From Anaerolineales bacterium UBA7227 (lineage in GTDB: Bacteria > Chloroflexota > Anaerolineae > Anaerolineales > Villigracilaceae), in the NCBI GenBank assembly GCA_002473085.1, contig DKTP01000130.1:1-21886 (forward strand): a stretch of 21,886 nt of DNA. The letters run 5' to 3'. The notes under the pieces are model-generated. The model searched no databases and was not told the origin of the DNA. It saw only the letters and a program-made list of their open reading frames with translations. The position numbers and the translations under genes are program-made. Below are positions 12,983-19,131 of the stretch, one piece after another. Positions within the stretch are counted from its first letter, which is position 1. Each line of letters opens with the position of its first letter.

Positions 12983-13074
12983 CGACTCCAGTCGCCTCTA
13001 CATTTGCGAAGTCCACCTGCGTGGACTAGCCGACGAAGATCGGCTTCGCAAGCGTTGGCGCGACTTCCAGTCGC
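12982..13074. repeat. Multi-hairpin interspersed repeat
   Basis: The 104-bp gap between ATPase and adaptor is almost wholly hairpins. GCGAC/GTCGC lies at 12982-12995. An outer stem GCGAAG (13006-13011)/CTTCGC (13044-13049) encloses GTCCAC-ctgc-GTGGAC (13011-13026) and GCCGA-cgaaga-TCGGC (13029-13044). GCGACT-tcc-AGTCGC follows at 13060-13074. The cloverleaf-like fold flanked by two near-identical GCGACT-hairpins looks like a dispersed palindromic element. It may lower expression of the adaptors relative to the transporter core. Confidence 0.7.
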
Positions 13075-13086
13075 CCAGGAAACCCT

Positions 13087-13875
13087 ATGAAAAAAATCCT
13101 CCTAATTGTCATGACCCTGACTCTCGCGGCCTGCTCTGGACTCCCCTCCTCCTCACCGACGCCTCTTCCCACGGTTTCGCTGGATCCTGTTTCCCAAAGC
13201 GAATCCACCGCCGACCGTTTGACCGCGTCGGGAGTGGTTGTCCCCTACCGCGAAGCGAGACTCTCCTTCCCCGCGGTGGGACGCGTCCAATCCGTGGACG
13301 TGAAAGTGGGCGACAAAGTGACCGCCAGCCAGCCCCTCGTCACGCTCGACACCACCCTGCTCGAAGCGCGTGTCCGCGAAGCGCAGGCCAATTGGGACGC
13401 AGCCGACATCCAGTTGCGATTCCTGCAGCGCGTCGGGACGGCGGAGCAAAACATGGAATCTGCCAAAGCCGACCTCGACCGCGCTCAGGCCCTGCTCGAT
13501 TCGGCGAAAGCCGCGCTTGAGACGCAGTCCGCGCTCCTCGCGCCGTTCGACGCGACCGTCGTCGCGGTGGACGCGGTCGCGGGCGAGACGACGATCCCCG
13601 GCCGCGCCGTCGTCACGCTCGGCGACCTCTCCAAATTCCAGGTCAAAACCACCGACCTGAGCGAGCGGAACGTGACGCGCGTCAAAGTCGGGCAGGTTGT
13701 CGAAATCGCCGTCCCCGCGCTGGGCCAGACGTTCGAAGGCAGGGTCGCGAGCGTCGCCCTCGTCTCGTCCGCGCTCGGCGGCGACGTGGTCTTCGCCGTC
13801 GTGATTGACTTCGTCAAACAGCCCGAAGGCCTGCGCTGGGGCATGAGCGCCGACGTGAAAATCCAGGCAAAGTGA
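13087..13875 (+). CDS. Membrane-fusion (HlyD/MacA-like) adaptor lipoprotein
   Basis: 262 residues. Signal peptide with lipobox LAAC (Cys16). The adaptor layout is a first biotinyl-lipoyl half (YREARLSFPAVGRVQSVDVK and GDKVTASQPLVTLD), an alpha-hairpin (about 96-145, REAQANWDAADIQLRFLQRV), a second lipoyl half (SALLAPFDATVVAVDAVAGE), then a beta-barrel (KVGQVVEIAVPALGQTFEGR). It is compact compared with Gram-negative MacA, lacking a long hairpin. As a lipoprotein in a probably single-membrane or atypical envelope, it would sit on the outer face beside the permeases. AGGA lies before the ATG. It overlaps or abuts the next adaptor gene. Confidence 0.9.
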   Translation: MKKILLIVMTLTLAACSGLPSSSPTPLPTVSLDPVSQSESTADRLTASGVVVPYREARLSFPAVGRVQSVDVKVGDKVTASQPLVTLDTTLLEARVREAQANWDAADIQLRFLQRVGTAEQNMESAKADLDRAQALLDSAKAALETQSALLAPFDATVVAVDAVAGETTIPGRAVVTLGDLSKFQVKTTDLSERNVTRVKVGQVVEIAVPALGQTFEGRVASVALVSSALGGDVVFAVVIDFVKQPEGLRWGMSADVKIQAK

Positions 13876-13883
13876 GGCGCGCC

Positions 13884-14711
13884 ATGTTTCAACAAGACGC
13901 CCGCCCTCCTCGCAATGACGGGAAAAATCTCCGCTTCCTCGCGTTGATGCTCCTCGCCGTCCTCGCGCTCGTCGCCGGTCCCGCCGCGGCGGCCCGCGCG
14001 CAAGCGGGATCGTCCGTCGTCGCCTCCGCCGTCATCGTCCCCGCGCAGTCGGCGGACCTGGGATTCATCAACGGCGCCATCATCCGTGAGATCAACGTCA
14101 ATGAGGGCGACTTCGTCAAAGCCGGCGATACGCTGGCTTCGCTCGACACGCCCGACCTCGAATATGCCATGACCGCCGCCGAGGCTGGCTATCGCTCGGC
14201 GCAATCCTACGCGCAGCTGCAACGCTATCGCACCGTCAAAAAATACGACCAACGCGGCCGTCCCTACTTCGAGACGGAACCCCGCGAAGTCGTCCAGCGC
14301 GGCGACGCATTCGCGGCCCGCGCCCAGGCCTCGCTCGACGCGGCGCGCGCCGTCCTCGCCATGTCCACGCTGACCGCGCCCTTCGACGGGACGGTGGCCG
14401 CGCTCCACACGCGGGCGGGCGAACTTGCCCAACCCGACCGCCCCATCCTCGTCCTCGCCACGCTCGACCGGATGCAGGCGGAGACGACCGATCTCTCGGA
14501 GCGCGACATCGCGAAAATCAAAATCGGACAAAAAGCCGTCGTCTTCATCGAAGCGCTCGGCGAGGAATTTTCAGCACGCGTCATTTCCATCGCGCCGCGC
14601 GCCGACACCCTCGGCGGCGACGTGGTGTTCAAAGTCACCCTGGCATTTGACGATCAGCCGGACGGATTGTTATGGGGAATGACCGCCCAAGCGACGTTCG
14701 CCACCCATTAA
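13884..14711 (+). CDS. Second membrane-fusion adaptor protein (paralogue)
   Basis: 275 residues. The C-terminal half is closely related to the preceding adaptor: both contain TTDLSER, VGQ/IGQ, ALG, LGGDVVF and a final LLWGM or LRWGM box. It has a plain signal peptide (FLALMLLAVLALVAGPAAAA, cut near ARAQA) instead of a lipobox, and a longer hairpin with a charged RTVKKYDQRGRPYFETEPRE insert. The ATG at 13884 is preferred (GAGG 6 nt upstream); a GTG at 13872 overlapping the previous stop is the alternative. The first codons (QDARPPRND) are encoded by CCTCCTCGCAATGACG, a dispersed repeat string, so the N-terminus is probably repeat-derived. A hairpin terminator follows 3 bp after the stop. Confidence 0.9.
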   Translation: MFQQDARPPRNDGKNLRFLALMLLAVLALVAGPAAAARAQAGSSVVASAVIVPAQSADLGFINGAIIREINVNEGDFVKAGDTLASLDTPDLEYAMTAAEAGYRSAQSYAQLQRYRTVKKYDQRGRPYFETEPREVVQRGDAFAARAQASLDAARAVLAMSTLTAPFDGTVAALHTRAGELAQPDRPILVLATLDRMQAETTDLSERDIAKIKIGQKAVVFIEALGEEFSARVISIAPRADTLGGDVVFKVTLAFDDQPDGLLWGMTAQATFATH

Positions 14712-14714
14712 CAC

Positions 14715-14747
14715 AAAAACCAGGTTTCTGCGGGAAACCTGGTTTTT
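14715..14747. terminator. Bidirectional intrinsic terminator (CCAGGTT family, copy 1)
   Basis: A 14-bp perfect stem (14715-14728 with 14734-14747) and a 5-nt loop, with A-runs on one side and T-runs on the other. It lies between the convergent efflux operon and the galactokinase gene and can stop both. Confidence 0.92.
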
Positions 14748-14751
14748 TGAT

Positions 14752-15891
14752 TCAAACGACGCTGGCCCCCCCGCTCGCCTCGCAGACGTAGATCTTCGCT
14801 TCCAGCCCTGACCTTCGGCGGTATTCCGCTCCGACGGCTTGCGCGAAAACCTCGACCGAATCCCTCCGCGCGAGCGCGACCGCGCATCCGCCGAACCCCG
14901 CGCCTGTCATCCTCGCGCCGAGGCATTCGGGACGCGCCTGCGCGGCCTCCACGATCCAATTCAACGCGTCGTTCGTGACTTCGAAATCGTCGCGCAGGCT
15001 GGCGTGACTCTCGTTAAATAACCGTCCCAGCGCGGCGACGTCGCCGGCGCGCATCGCCTCCGCCGCGTCCAGCACGCGCAAATTTTCCGTCACGATATGC
15101 CGCGCCCGCTTCCAGGCCAGTTCGTCCAATCCGCCTGTCTTCTCCCGCCTCGCCGTCTCGAATTTCTCCGCGCTCACATCCCGCAAAGCGCCGACCCCGA
15201 AGAAGCGCGCCGCCCTCTCGCACTGTTCGCGCCGCTCGTTGTAGGCCGAATCCACCAGCCCGCGCCGCGTGGACGTGTCCATCACTGCCACCGCGATCTC
15301 CTTCGGCAGGGAGATGTGACGATATTCCAGCGACCGGCAATCGAGGAAGAACGCGTGTCCTGCCTTCGCCGCCGCGCTGACGGCCTGATCCATGATGCCA
15401 GAGTTGACGCCCAGCCAGTTGTTCTCGGCGCGCTGTCCGATTCTGGCTACGCGCATCTCGTCCCACTCGAAACCGCTCGCCTCGGCAAAAGCGCGCGCCG
15501 TCGCCACCTCCACCGCCGCGGACGAGGAGAGACCCGCGCCGCGCGGCACGTCGCCCGCCAGAACTCCCTCCCAGCCGCGCAAGCGGTAATCGGCGGCCTG
15601 CAATTCGTGCGCGACGCCTTTGAGATACTCCAGCCAGCCCGTCCCGCGTTCGAGCGCGTCGAGGTCGAATTCGCCGCGCTTCTCCAAATCCAGCGCGTGG
15701 ACGACGACGCGGCGGTCGGCGCGAGGCCGAAGCGCGATCCACACCGCGCGGTCGATCGCCATCGGCAGGACGAATCCCTCGTTGTAGTCCGTATGCTCGC
15801 CGATCAGGTTCACCCGTCCCGGCGCGCGGACGACGATCCCCGGCGCGGCCGCGAAAATATTCCGAAATTCTTTCTGCGCGCGAGTTGACAT
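14752..15891 (-). CDS. galK: Galactokinase
   Basis: 379 residues, the normal length. GHMP-kinase architecture: the galactokinase signature GRVNLIGEHTDYNEGFVLPM at about 25-44, the ATP-binding loop GAGLSSSAAVEVA near 118-130, and the C-terminal motif RMTGAGFGGCAVAL near 338-351. NSGIMDQAVS and DTSTRRGLVDSAYNERR are also characteristic. It phosphorylates alpha-D-galactose at C1 with ATP, the first Leloir pathway step, in the cytoplasm. No galT or galE is in the window. TAAAAT (15898-15903, minus strand) lies 6 bp before the ATG, suggesting a leaderless message, though AGGA also sits just upstream. It is a single-gene unit ending at the shared terminator. Confidence 0.97.
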   Translation of the reverse strand: MSTRAQKEFRNIFAAAPGIVVRAPGRVNLIGEHTDYNEGFVLPMAIDRAVWIALRPRADRRVVVHALDLEKRGEFDLDALERGTGWLEYLKGVAHELQAADYRLRGWEGVLAGDVPRGAGLSSSAAVEVATARAFAEASGFEWDEMRVARIGQRAENNWLGVNSGIMDQAVSAAAKAGHAFFLDCRSLEYRHISLPKEIAVAVMDTSTRRGLVDSAYNERREQCERAARFFGVGALRDVSAEKFETARREKTGGLDELAWKRARHIVTENLRVLDAAEAMRAGDVAALGRLFNESHASLRDDFEVTNDALNWIVEAAQARPECLGARMTGAGFGGCAVALARRDSVEVFAQAVGAEYRRRSGLEAKIYVCEASGGASVV

Positions 15892-15939
15892 ATCCTGATT
15901 TTATCAGATGCGCCCCGCGAGCCGTCGCAAGATCGCGGC

Positions 15940-15968
15940 TTGTCAAAGAGAAACGCATCGGCTATAAT
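15940..15968 (+). promoter_or_regulatory. tRNA-Val promoter
   Basis: TTGTCA (15940-15945), a 17-bp spacer and TATAAT (15963-15968), ending 12 bp before the mature tRNA 5' end. This is a strong sigma-70-type promoter expected for a stable RNA. Confidence 0.8.
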
Positions 15969-15980
15969 GCGCCTCGTCCC

Positions 15981-16057
15981 GGGCGCGTAGCTCAGCTGGT
16001 TAGAGCGCATCATTCACATTGATGAGGTCAGGGGTTCGAGTCCCTTCGCGCCCACCA
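15981..16057 (+). tRNA. tRNA-Val (anticodon CAC)
   Basis: A full cloverleaf of 77 nt including an encoded CCA. The acceptor stem is GGGCGCG/CGCGCCC; the D arm is GCTC...GAGC. The anticodon stem CATCA/TGATG encloses the loop TTCACAT with anticodon CAC (valine, codon GTG). The T arm is AGGGG-TTCGAGT-CCCTT. The discriminator base is A. It is followed within 4 nt by an intrinsic terminator. Confidence 0.96.
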
Positions 16058-16060
16058 CGA

Positions 16061-16092
16061 AAGACCAGGTTTCAGTTTGAAGCCTGGTTTTT
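16061..16092 (+). terminator. tRNA terminator (CCAGGTT family, copy 2)
   Basis: The stem at 16061-16073 pairs with 16079-16091 (core ACCAGG/CCTGGT, with two G.T positions), loop AGTTT, then a T-run (16088-16092). It lies 3 nt after the tRNA CCA end and has the same core as the hairpins at 14715 and 17080. Confidence 0.85.
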
Positions 16093-16095
16093 GGT

Positions 16096-16101
16096 TATAA
16101 T
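16096..16101 (+). promoter_or_regulatory. -10 hexamer (TATAAT) of the sigma factor gene, leaderless
   Basis: TATAAT ends 7 bp before the ATG at 16109 and directly follows the tRNA terminator. Transcription should start at or next to the ATG. No consensus -35 is seen 17 bp upstream; TTTGAA (16076-16081) has only a 14-bp spacer. Confidence 0.65.
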
Positions 16102-16108
16102 CCCGCCC

Positions 16109-16747
16109 ATGCCCACCCGCGCCAACGAAGAATGGCTCGCAGACCTGCAATCGGACGGCCTCCAGCGCAGCGCCGCGCTGGAGGACCTGCGCGCCATCAT
16201 CGCCAAAGGCCTGCCCTACGCGCTCTCGCGTTGGGTTTCCCCCTCCGAACCGCAATTCGAATTCCTCGTGGAGGAAGTGACGCAGGAAGCCCTGCTCCGC
16301 ATCCTCGACCGCCTGCACACCTTCGAGGGACGCAGTCAATTCACCACCTGGGCGCACAAGATCGCCATCCGCATCGCGCTGTCAGAATTGCGGCGCAAAC
16401 GCTGGCGGGACTCCTCGCTGGACGAACTGGTGGACAACGAGGAGGCGACTGCGCCCGAATCCCTGCTGGCGGACCCTGGCGCGGGACCTGAAACCTTCGT
16501 CGAACGCGCCGACATGATGACGCGCGTCCGCCGCATCATCGCCGAGGAACTGACCGACCGCCAACGCGAAGCCCTCCTGCTGCTCTCCGTGCAGAACATC
16601 CCCATGGACGAGGCCGCCCGCAAGCTCAAGACCAACCGCAACGCCCTCTACAAACTCCTGCACGACGCCCGCGTCCGCCTGAAACGGCGCTTGTCGCTGG
16701 AAGGCCTGTCCGCGCAGGAAGTCCTGACCGCCTTCGAGCAAGGGTAA
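16109..16747 (+). CDS. ECF-type RNA polymerase sigma factor
   Basis: 212 residues. Sigma region 2 is seen in FLVEEVTQEALLRILDRLHT and FEGRSQFTTWAHKIAIRIAL, with the -10 recognition part SELRRKRWRD. A linker with an acidic stretch follows, then region 4, LTDRQREALLLLSVQNIPMD with the helix-turn-helix AARKLKTNRNALYKLLHDA. There is no region 1.1 or region 3. The start at 16109 is chosen because an upstream in-frame ATG lies inside the tRNA gene. It is followed 38 bp later by a gene for a small ZAS-type protein, the usual sigma/anti-sigma pairing. ECF factors direct polymerase to stress promoters; the target set is unknown. Confidence 0.94.
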   Translation: MPTRANEEWLADLQSDGLQRSAALEDLRAIIAKGLPYALSRWVSPSEPQFEFLVEEVTQEALLRILDRLHTFEGRSQFTTWAHKIAIRIALSELRRKRWRDSSLDELVDNEEATAPESLLADPGAGPETFVERADMMTRVRRIIAEELTDRQREALLLLSVQNIPMDEAARKLKTNRNALYKLLHDARVRLKRRLSLEGLSAQEVLTAFEQG

Positions 16748-16785
16748 GAATTTTTTCCCGTCCATCGTCAACCCGGAAGGTAAAA

Positions 16786-17076
16786 ATGAGACTGAAAGAC
16801 TGGCTTACCCAACTTGGACGCGGGAAACACGCCGACGCGGAATTGTCGGACGCGACCATCGCGGGCCTGATCCGCTATCTCGAAAACTGCGAGATGGACT
16901 GCGAGCAGGTCTTCGACGCGCTCGACCAATACGCTGAGATCGAGATCCACAAAGAGGACGCGGCGCGGCTCATGCCGCTCGTCCACGACCACCTTGAAAC
17001 CTGCACAGACTGCTGCGACGAATACGAAGCGCTGCTGGAAGCGCTGATAAAAGCCAGCGAAGCGCCGGAAGCGTAA
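16786..17076 (+). CDS. Putative soluble ZAS-type anti-sigma factor
   Basis: 96 residues, no membrane span. The key motif is HLETCTDCCDEYEALL near 69-84, which has the H-x3-C-x2-C arrangement of zinc-containing anti-sigma (ZAS) domains. The rest is helical, with DATIAGLIRYLENCEMDCEQ earlier. GGAAGG lies 5 nt before the ATG. Immediate position after the ECF sigma gene supports a partner role: it would bind and inhibit the sigma factor, releasing it when the Cys/His site is oxidised or loses zinc. That mechanism is known for ZAS proteins; here it is inferred. Unlike most family members it has no transmembrane or sensor extension. Confidence 0.8.
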   Translation: MRLKDWLTQLGRGKHADAELSDATIAGLIRYLENCEMDCEQVFDALDQYAEIEIHKEDAARLMPLVHDHLETCTDCCDEYEALLEALIKASEAPEA

Positions 17077-17079
17077 ACG

Positions 17080-17111
17080 AAAGGCCAGGTTCCTCGCGAA
17101 ACCTGGCCTTT
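17080..17111. terminator. Bidirectional intrinsic terminator (CCAGGTT family, copy 3)
   Basis: The 12-bp stem AAAGGCCAGGTT (17080-17091) pairs with AACCTGGCCTTT (17100-17111), with an 8-nt loop and a T-run. It lies between the convergent anti-sigma and DUF1684 genes. Confidence 0.92.
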
Positions 17112-17116
17112 TTGAT

Positions 17117-17623
17117 TTAACTGTGGAAGATCTTCTCCCCCGCCCGGATGGGGACCTTCAGCCGGTTCTCGAACGGCGTCAGCGGGCAGGACCACCTTTC
17201 GTTGTAGGCGCAGTAAGGATTGTAGGCCAGGTTGAAGTCCACGAGGAAGCGGTTGCCAGGCAAAGGCTCAAGGTCGAGATAGCGGCCCGCGGGATAGGTC
17301 TCCGTCCCGGCCAGGGAATCCACGAAGGGAAGGAAGAAGCCGTTCTCGGTCTCGTAGATGGTCAGTTCGGCCTCCTGCCCGTCTACATTAAATTTGAAGC
17401 GGGCAAAACGCGTATAGACGCGCGTCTCCCCCGTCGAAGTCTGGATCGCGATCTCCTCGGGCTTCGGGAACGGCGTCGCCGCGATCTCGAATCGAAGCGC
17501 GGGATTCTCGTCAAAATAACGGAGACCGTCGAAGGTCTGTTTTTGAAGCGAGGTCAGCGGGCTGTGCGGATGGCTCGCGAAGAAATCGTCCTTTTCGGCG
17601 CGGAAATTTTCAAGTTCGGTCAT
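17117..17623 (-). CDS. DUF1684 family protein
   Basis: 168 residues. The conserved C-terminal half contains FLPFVDSLAGTETYPAGRYL, then a DFNLAYNPYCAYNERWSCPL block and ENRLKVPIRAGEK, the defining region of DUF1684. The N-terminus (LENFRAEKDDFFASHPHSPL) is also typical. The start at 17623 is fixed by GGAGG 4 nt upstream; a longer start lacks one. The biochemical role is unknown, and the protein is predicted soluble. It is a single-gene unit convergent with the sigma/anti-sigma pair. Confidence 0.92.
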   Translation of the reverse strand: MTELENFRAEKDDFFASHPHSPLTSLQKQTFDGLRYFDENPALRFEIAATPFPKPEEIAIQTSTGETRVYTRFARFKFNVDGQEAELTIYETENGFFLPFVDSLAGTETYPAGRYLDLEPLPGNRFLVDFNLAYNPYCAYNERWSCPLTPFENRLKVPIRAGEKIFHS

Positions 17624-17706
17624 AGATCCTCCAGACAGTAGACCGTCCAAATCCGTCAATCCTTACGACCCCTTGCCTTTTCCTTCATCTTATGCTATTT
17701 TTGAAG

Positions 17707-18087
17707 ATGATGACATCCCCGCAAAAAACCGTCCTGGTCGTGGAAGACGAACCCGACGCCGCCGAACTCTTCGCGGAGATGATGCGCGTCAACGGCTTCC
17801 GCGTGATCAAAATGTTCAGCAGCGCTCCCGCCATCAGCGTCATCGCGCAGGAGAAGCCCGACATCGTGATCCTCGACGTGATGATGCCCGACGTGTCGGG
17901 GCTGGAAGTGTTAAAGTTCATGCGCCGCGAACCCGACCTGATGAACATCCCCGTCATCGTCGTCTCGGCCAAAAGCATGCCCGGCGACATCCGCGCCGGC
18001 ATGGACGCGGGCGCCTCGCTCTACCTCGCCAAGCCCGTCGGCTATCTCGAATTGAAACAGGCAGTCGAAAGCCTGGTCGCCGCCTGA
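17707..18087 (+). CDS. Stand-alone receiver (CheY-like) response regulator
   Basis: 126 residues, a single receiver domain with no output domain. Acidic pocket VVEDEPD (Glu13-Asp14), phosphoacceptor Asp57 in VILDVMMPDVSG, Ser87 in VIVVSAKS and Lys109 in LAKPV. The starts at 17707 and 17710 (MM) are equivalent; an ATG at 17692 overlaps the likely -10 (TATGCT at 17691-17696 or TATTTT at 17696-17701). Either hexamer is close enough for a short-leader or leaderless transcript. It ends 1 bp before the thpR start, so the two are cotranscribed. No partner kinase is visible. Confidence 0.92.
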   Translation: MMTSPQKTVLVVEDEPDAAELFAEMMRVNGFRVIKMFSSAPAISVIAQEKPDIVILDVMMPDVSGLEVLKFMRREPDLMNIPVIVVSAKSMPGDIRAGMDAGASLYLAKPVGYLELKQAVESLVAA

Positions 18088-18088
18088 T

Positions 18089-18676
18089 ATGACACCGTCG
18101 CGCGTCTTCATTGCGATTGAAATCCCCCTCCCGATCCGACAAGCGATTCACGCCCAAACCGAGTCCCTGCGCGCCGCGCTCGGGCGCGGCCTCGTCCGCT
18201 GGGTCCCCGTCGAAAACATGCACCTGACCCTGAAATTCATCGGGGACGTCTCGCCCGCGCAGTTGGACGCGCTCGCGCAGATGACGACCGCCGAGGCGGC
18301 GGCCTGCGCGCCCTTCTCGATGGAAGTCGGCGGACTCGGCTCCTTCCCGACCCCGCGGCGGGCGCGCGTGATCTGGATCGGAATCCACGCCCCGGCCGCG
18401 TTGACCTCCCTCCAGCGCGGGCTGGAATCCGCCGCGGCGCGTCTCGGCTACGAAGCGGAGGAACGTCCCTTCTCGCCGCACCTGACGATCGGCCGCGTCA
18501 AACAACCCGTCTCCGCGGGCGACCGGCAAAAGGTTCACGCCGCGCTCGAAGAGACGCGTCTCGGCCCGCTCGGCCGCGCCGACGTGACCGCCGTCCACCT
18601 GTTCAAAAGCGACCTAAAACCCTCGGGCGCGGAATATACCCGCCTGTTCTCCGCCCCGCTGAAAACCGGCGCGTAG
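18089..18676 (+). CDS. thpR: RNA 2',3'-cyclic phosphodiesterase
   Basis: 195 residues. 2H phosphoesterase fold with two catalytic HxTx motifs: His45-Leu-Thr47 in MHLTLKFIGDV and His131-Leu-Thr133 in SPHLTIGR. It begins RVFIAIEIP, the usual first strand of ThpR/LigT proteins. The family hydrolyses RNA ends with 2',3'-cyclic phosphate to 2'-phosphomonoesters. The ATG is 1 bp after the receiver-protein stop; translational coupling is likely as no ribosome site is apparent. Confidence 0.94.
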   Translation: MTPSRVFIAIEIPLPIRQAIHAQTESLRAALGRGLVRWVPVENMHLTLKFIGDVSPAQLDALAQMTTAEAAACAPFSMEVGGLGSFPTPRRARVIWIGIHAPAALTSLQRGLESAAARLGYEAEERPFSPHLTIGRVKQPVSAGDRQKVHAALEETRLGPLGRADVTAVHLFKSDLKPSGAEYTRLFSAPLKTGA

Positions 18677-18748
18677 ACGATCAGCGTTTTCGTTCCGTTC
18701 GGACTCGGATTTTTAATGGCTCCATCCGCGAGAATCCGTGAAAGTCTG

Positions 18749-18754
18749 TATAAT
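18749..18754 (+). promoter_or_regulatory. -10 hexamer (TATAAT) before rsfS
   Basis: TATAAT lies 32 bp before the proposed CTG start of rsfS, in the 110-bp gap after thpR. The -35 region is weak. The transcript would start near 18761. Confidence 0.55.
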
Positions 18755-18786
18755 CCACATACCACATTTCTACATGAGGTGACTCA

Positions 18787-19131
18787 CTGAACGCACTCGA
18801 CCTTGCCCGTTCCATCGTAACCGCGCTTGAAGACAAAAAAGGCGAAGACATCCTCTTGATCGACCTCAAGGATGTCGCCTCCTTCACCGACTACTTCGTG
18901 CTTTGCACCGGCTCCAGCGACCGCATGTTGGACGCGCTCGCCAAATCCGTAGTGGAGACGTTCAAAGGCAAACAAAAGAGAAAAGGCCGCATCGAAGGCG
19001 AAGCCCAACACGGCTGGCTGGTGGTGGACTTCGGCGACGTGGTCGTCCATCTCTTCTCGCCCGACCAGCGCGATTACTATCGGCTGGAAGAATTATGGCG
19101 GGAGGGGAAGGTTTTACTGAGGGTGAAATAA
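18787..19131 (+). CDS. rsfS: Ribosomal silencing factor RsfS (proposed CTG start)
   Basis: 114 residues if translation begins at CTG 18787. The family core is DILLIDLKDVASFTDYFVLC, then TGSSDRMLDALAKSV and EGEAQHGWLVVDFGDVVVHL, ending DYYRLEELW. RsfS binds ribosomal protein uL14 and blocks subunit joining in starvation. The first ordinary start codon (TTG 18856) would remove the conserved first helix (NALDLARSIVTALEDKKGED), and an in-frame TGA at 18775 limits the gene upstream. GAGGTGA (18776-18782) is well placed before CTG 18787. The stop overlaps the next ATG by one base. Confidence 0.9.
   Translation: MNALDLARSIVTALEDKKGEDILLIDLKDVASFTDYFVLCTGSSDRMLDALAKSVVETFKGKQKRKGRIEGEAQHGWLVVDFGDVVVHLFSPDQRDYYRLEELWREGKVLLRVK

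Noticed and set aside
13485..14531. A 348-codon minus-strand open frame across the two adaptor genes
   Set aside because: Both adaptors have recognisable lipoyl and barrel motifs on the plus strand; the antisense translation has none.
15014..15958. A 314-codon minus-strand frame overlapping galK
   Set aside because: Same strand as galK but another frame; Arg/Gly-rich and lacking any of the GHMP motifs.
16019..16108. An upstream in-frame ATG extending the sigma factor by 30 codons
   Set aside because: It would begin inside the tRNA-Val gene and read through its terminator; a -10 hexamer adjacent to 16109 supports the shorter start.
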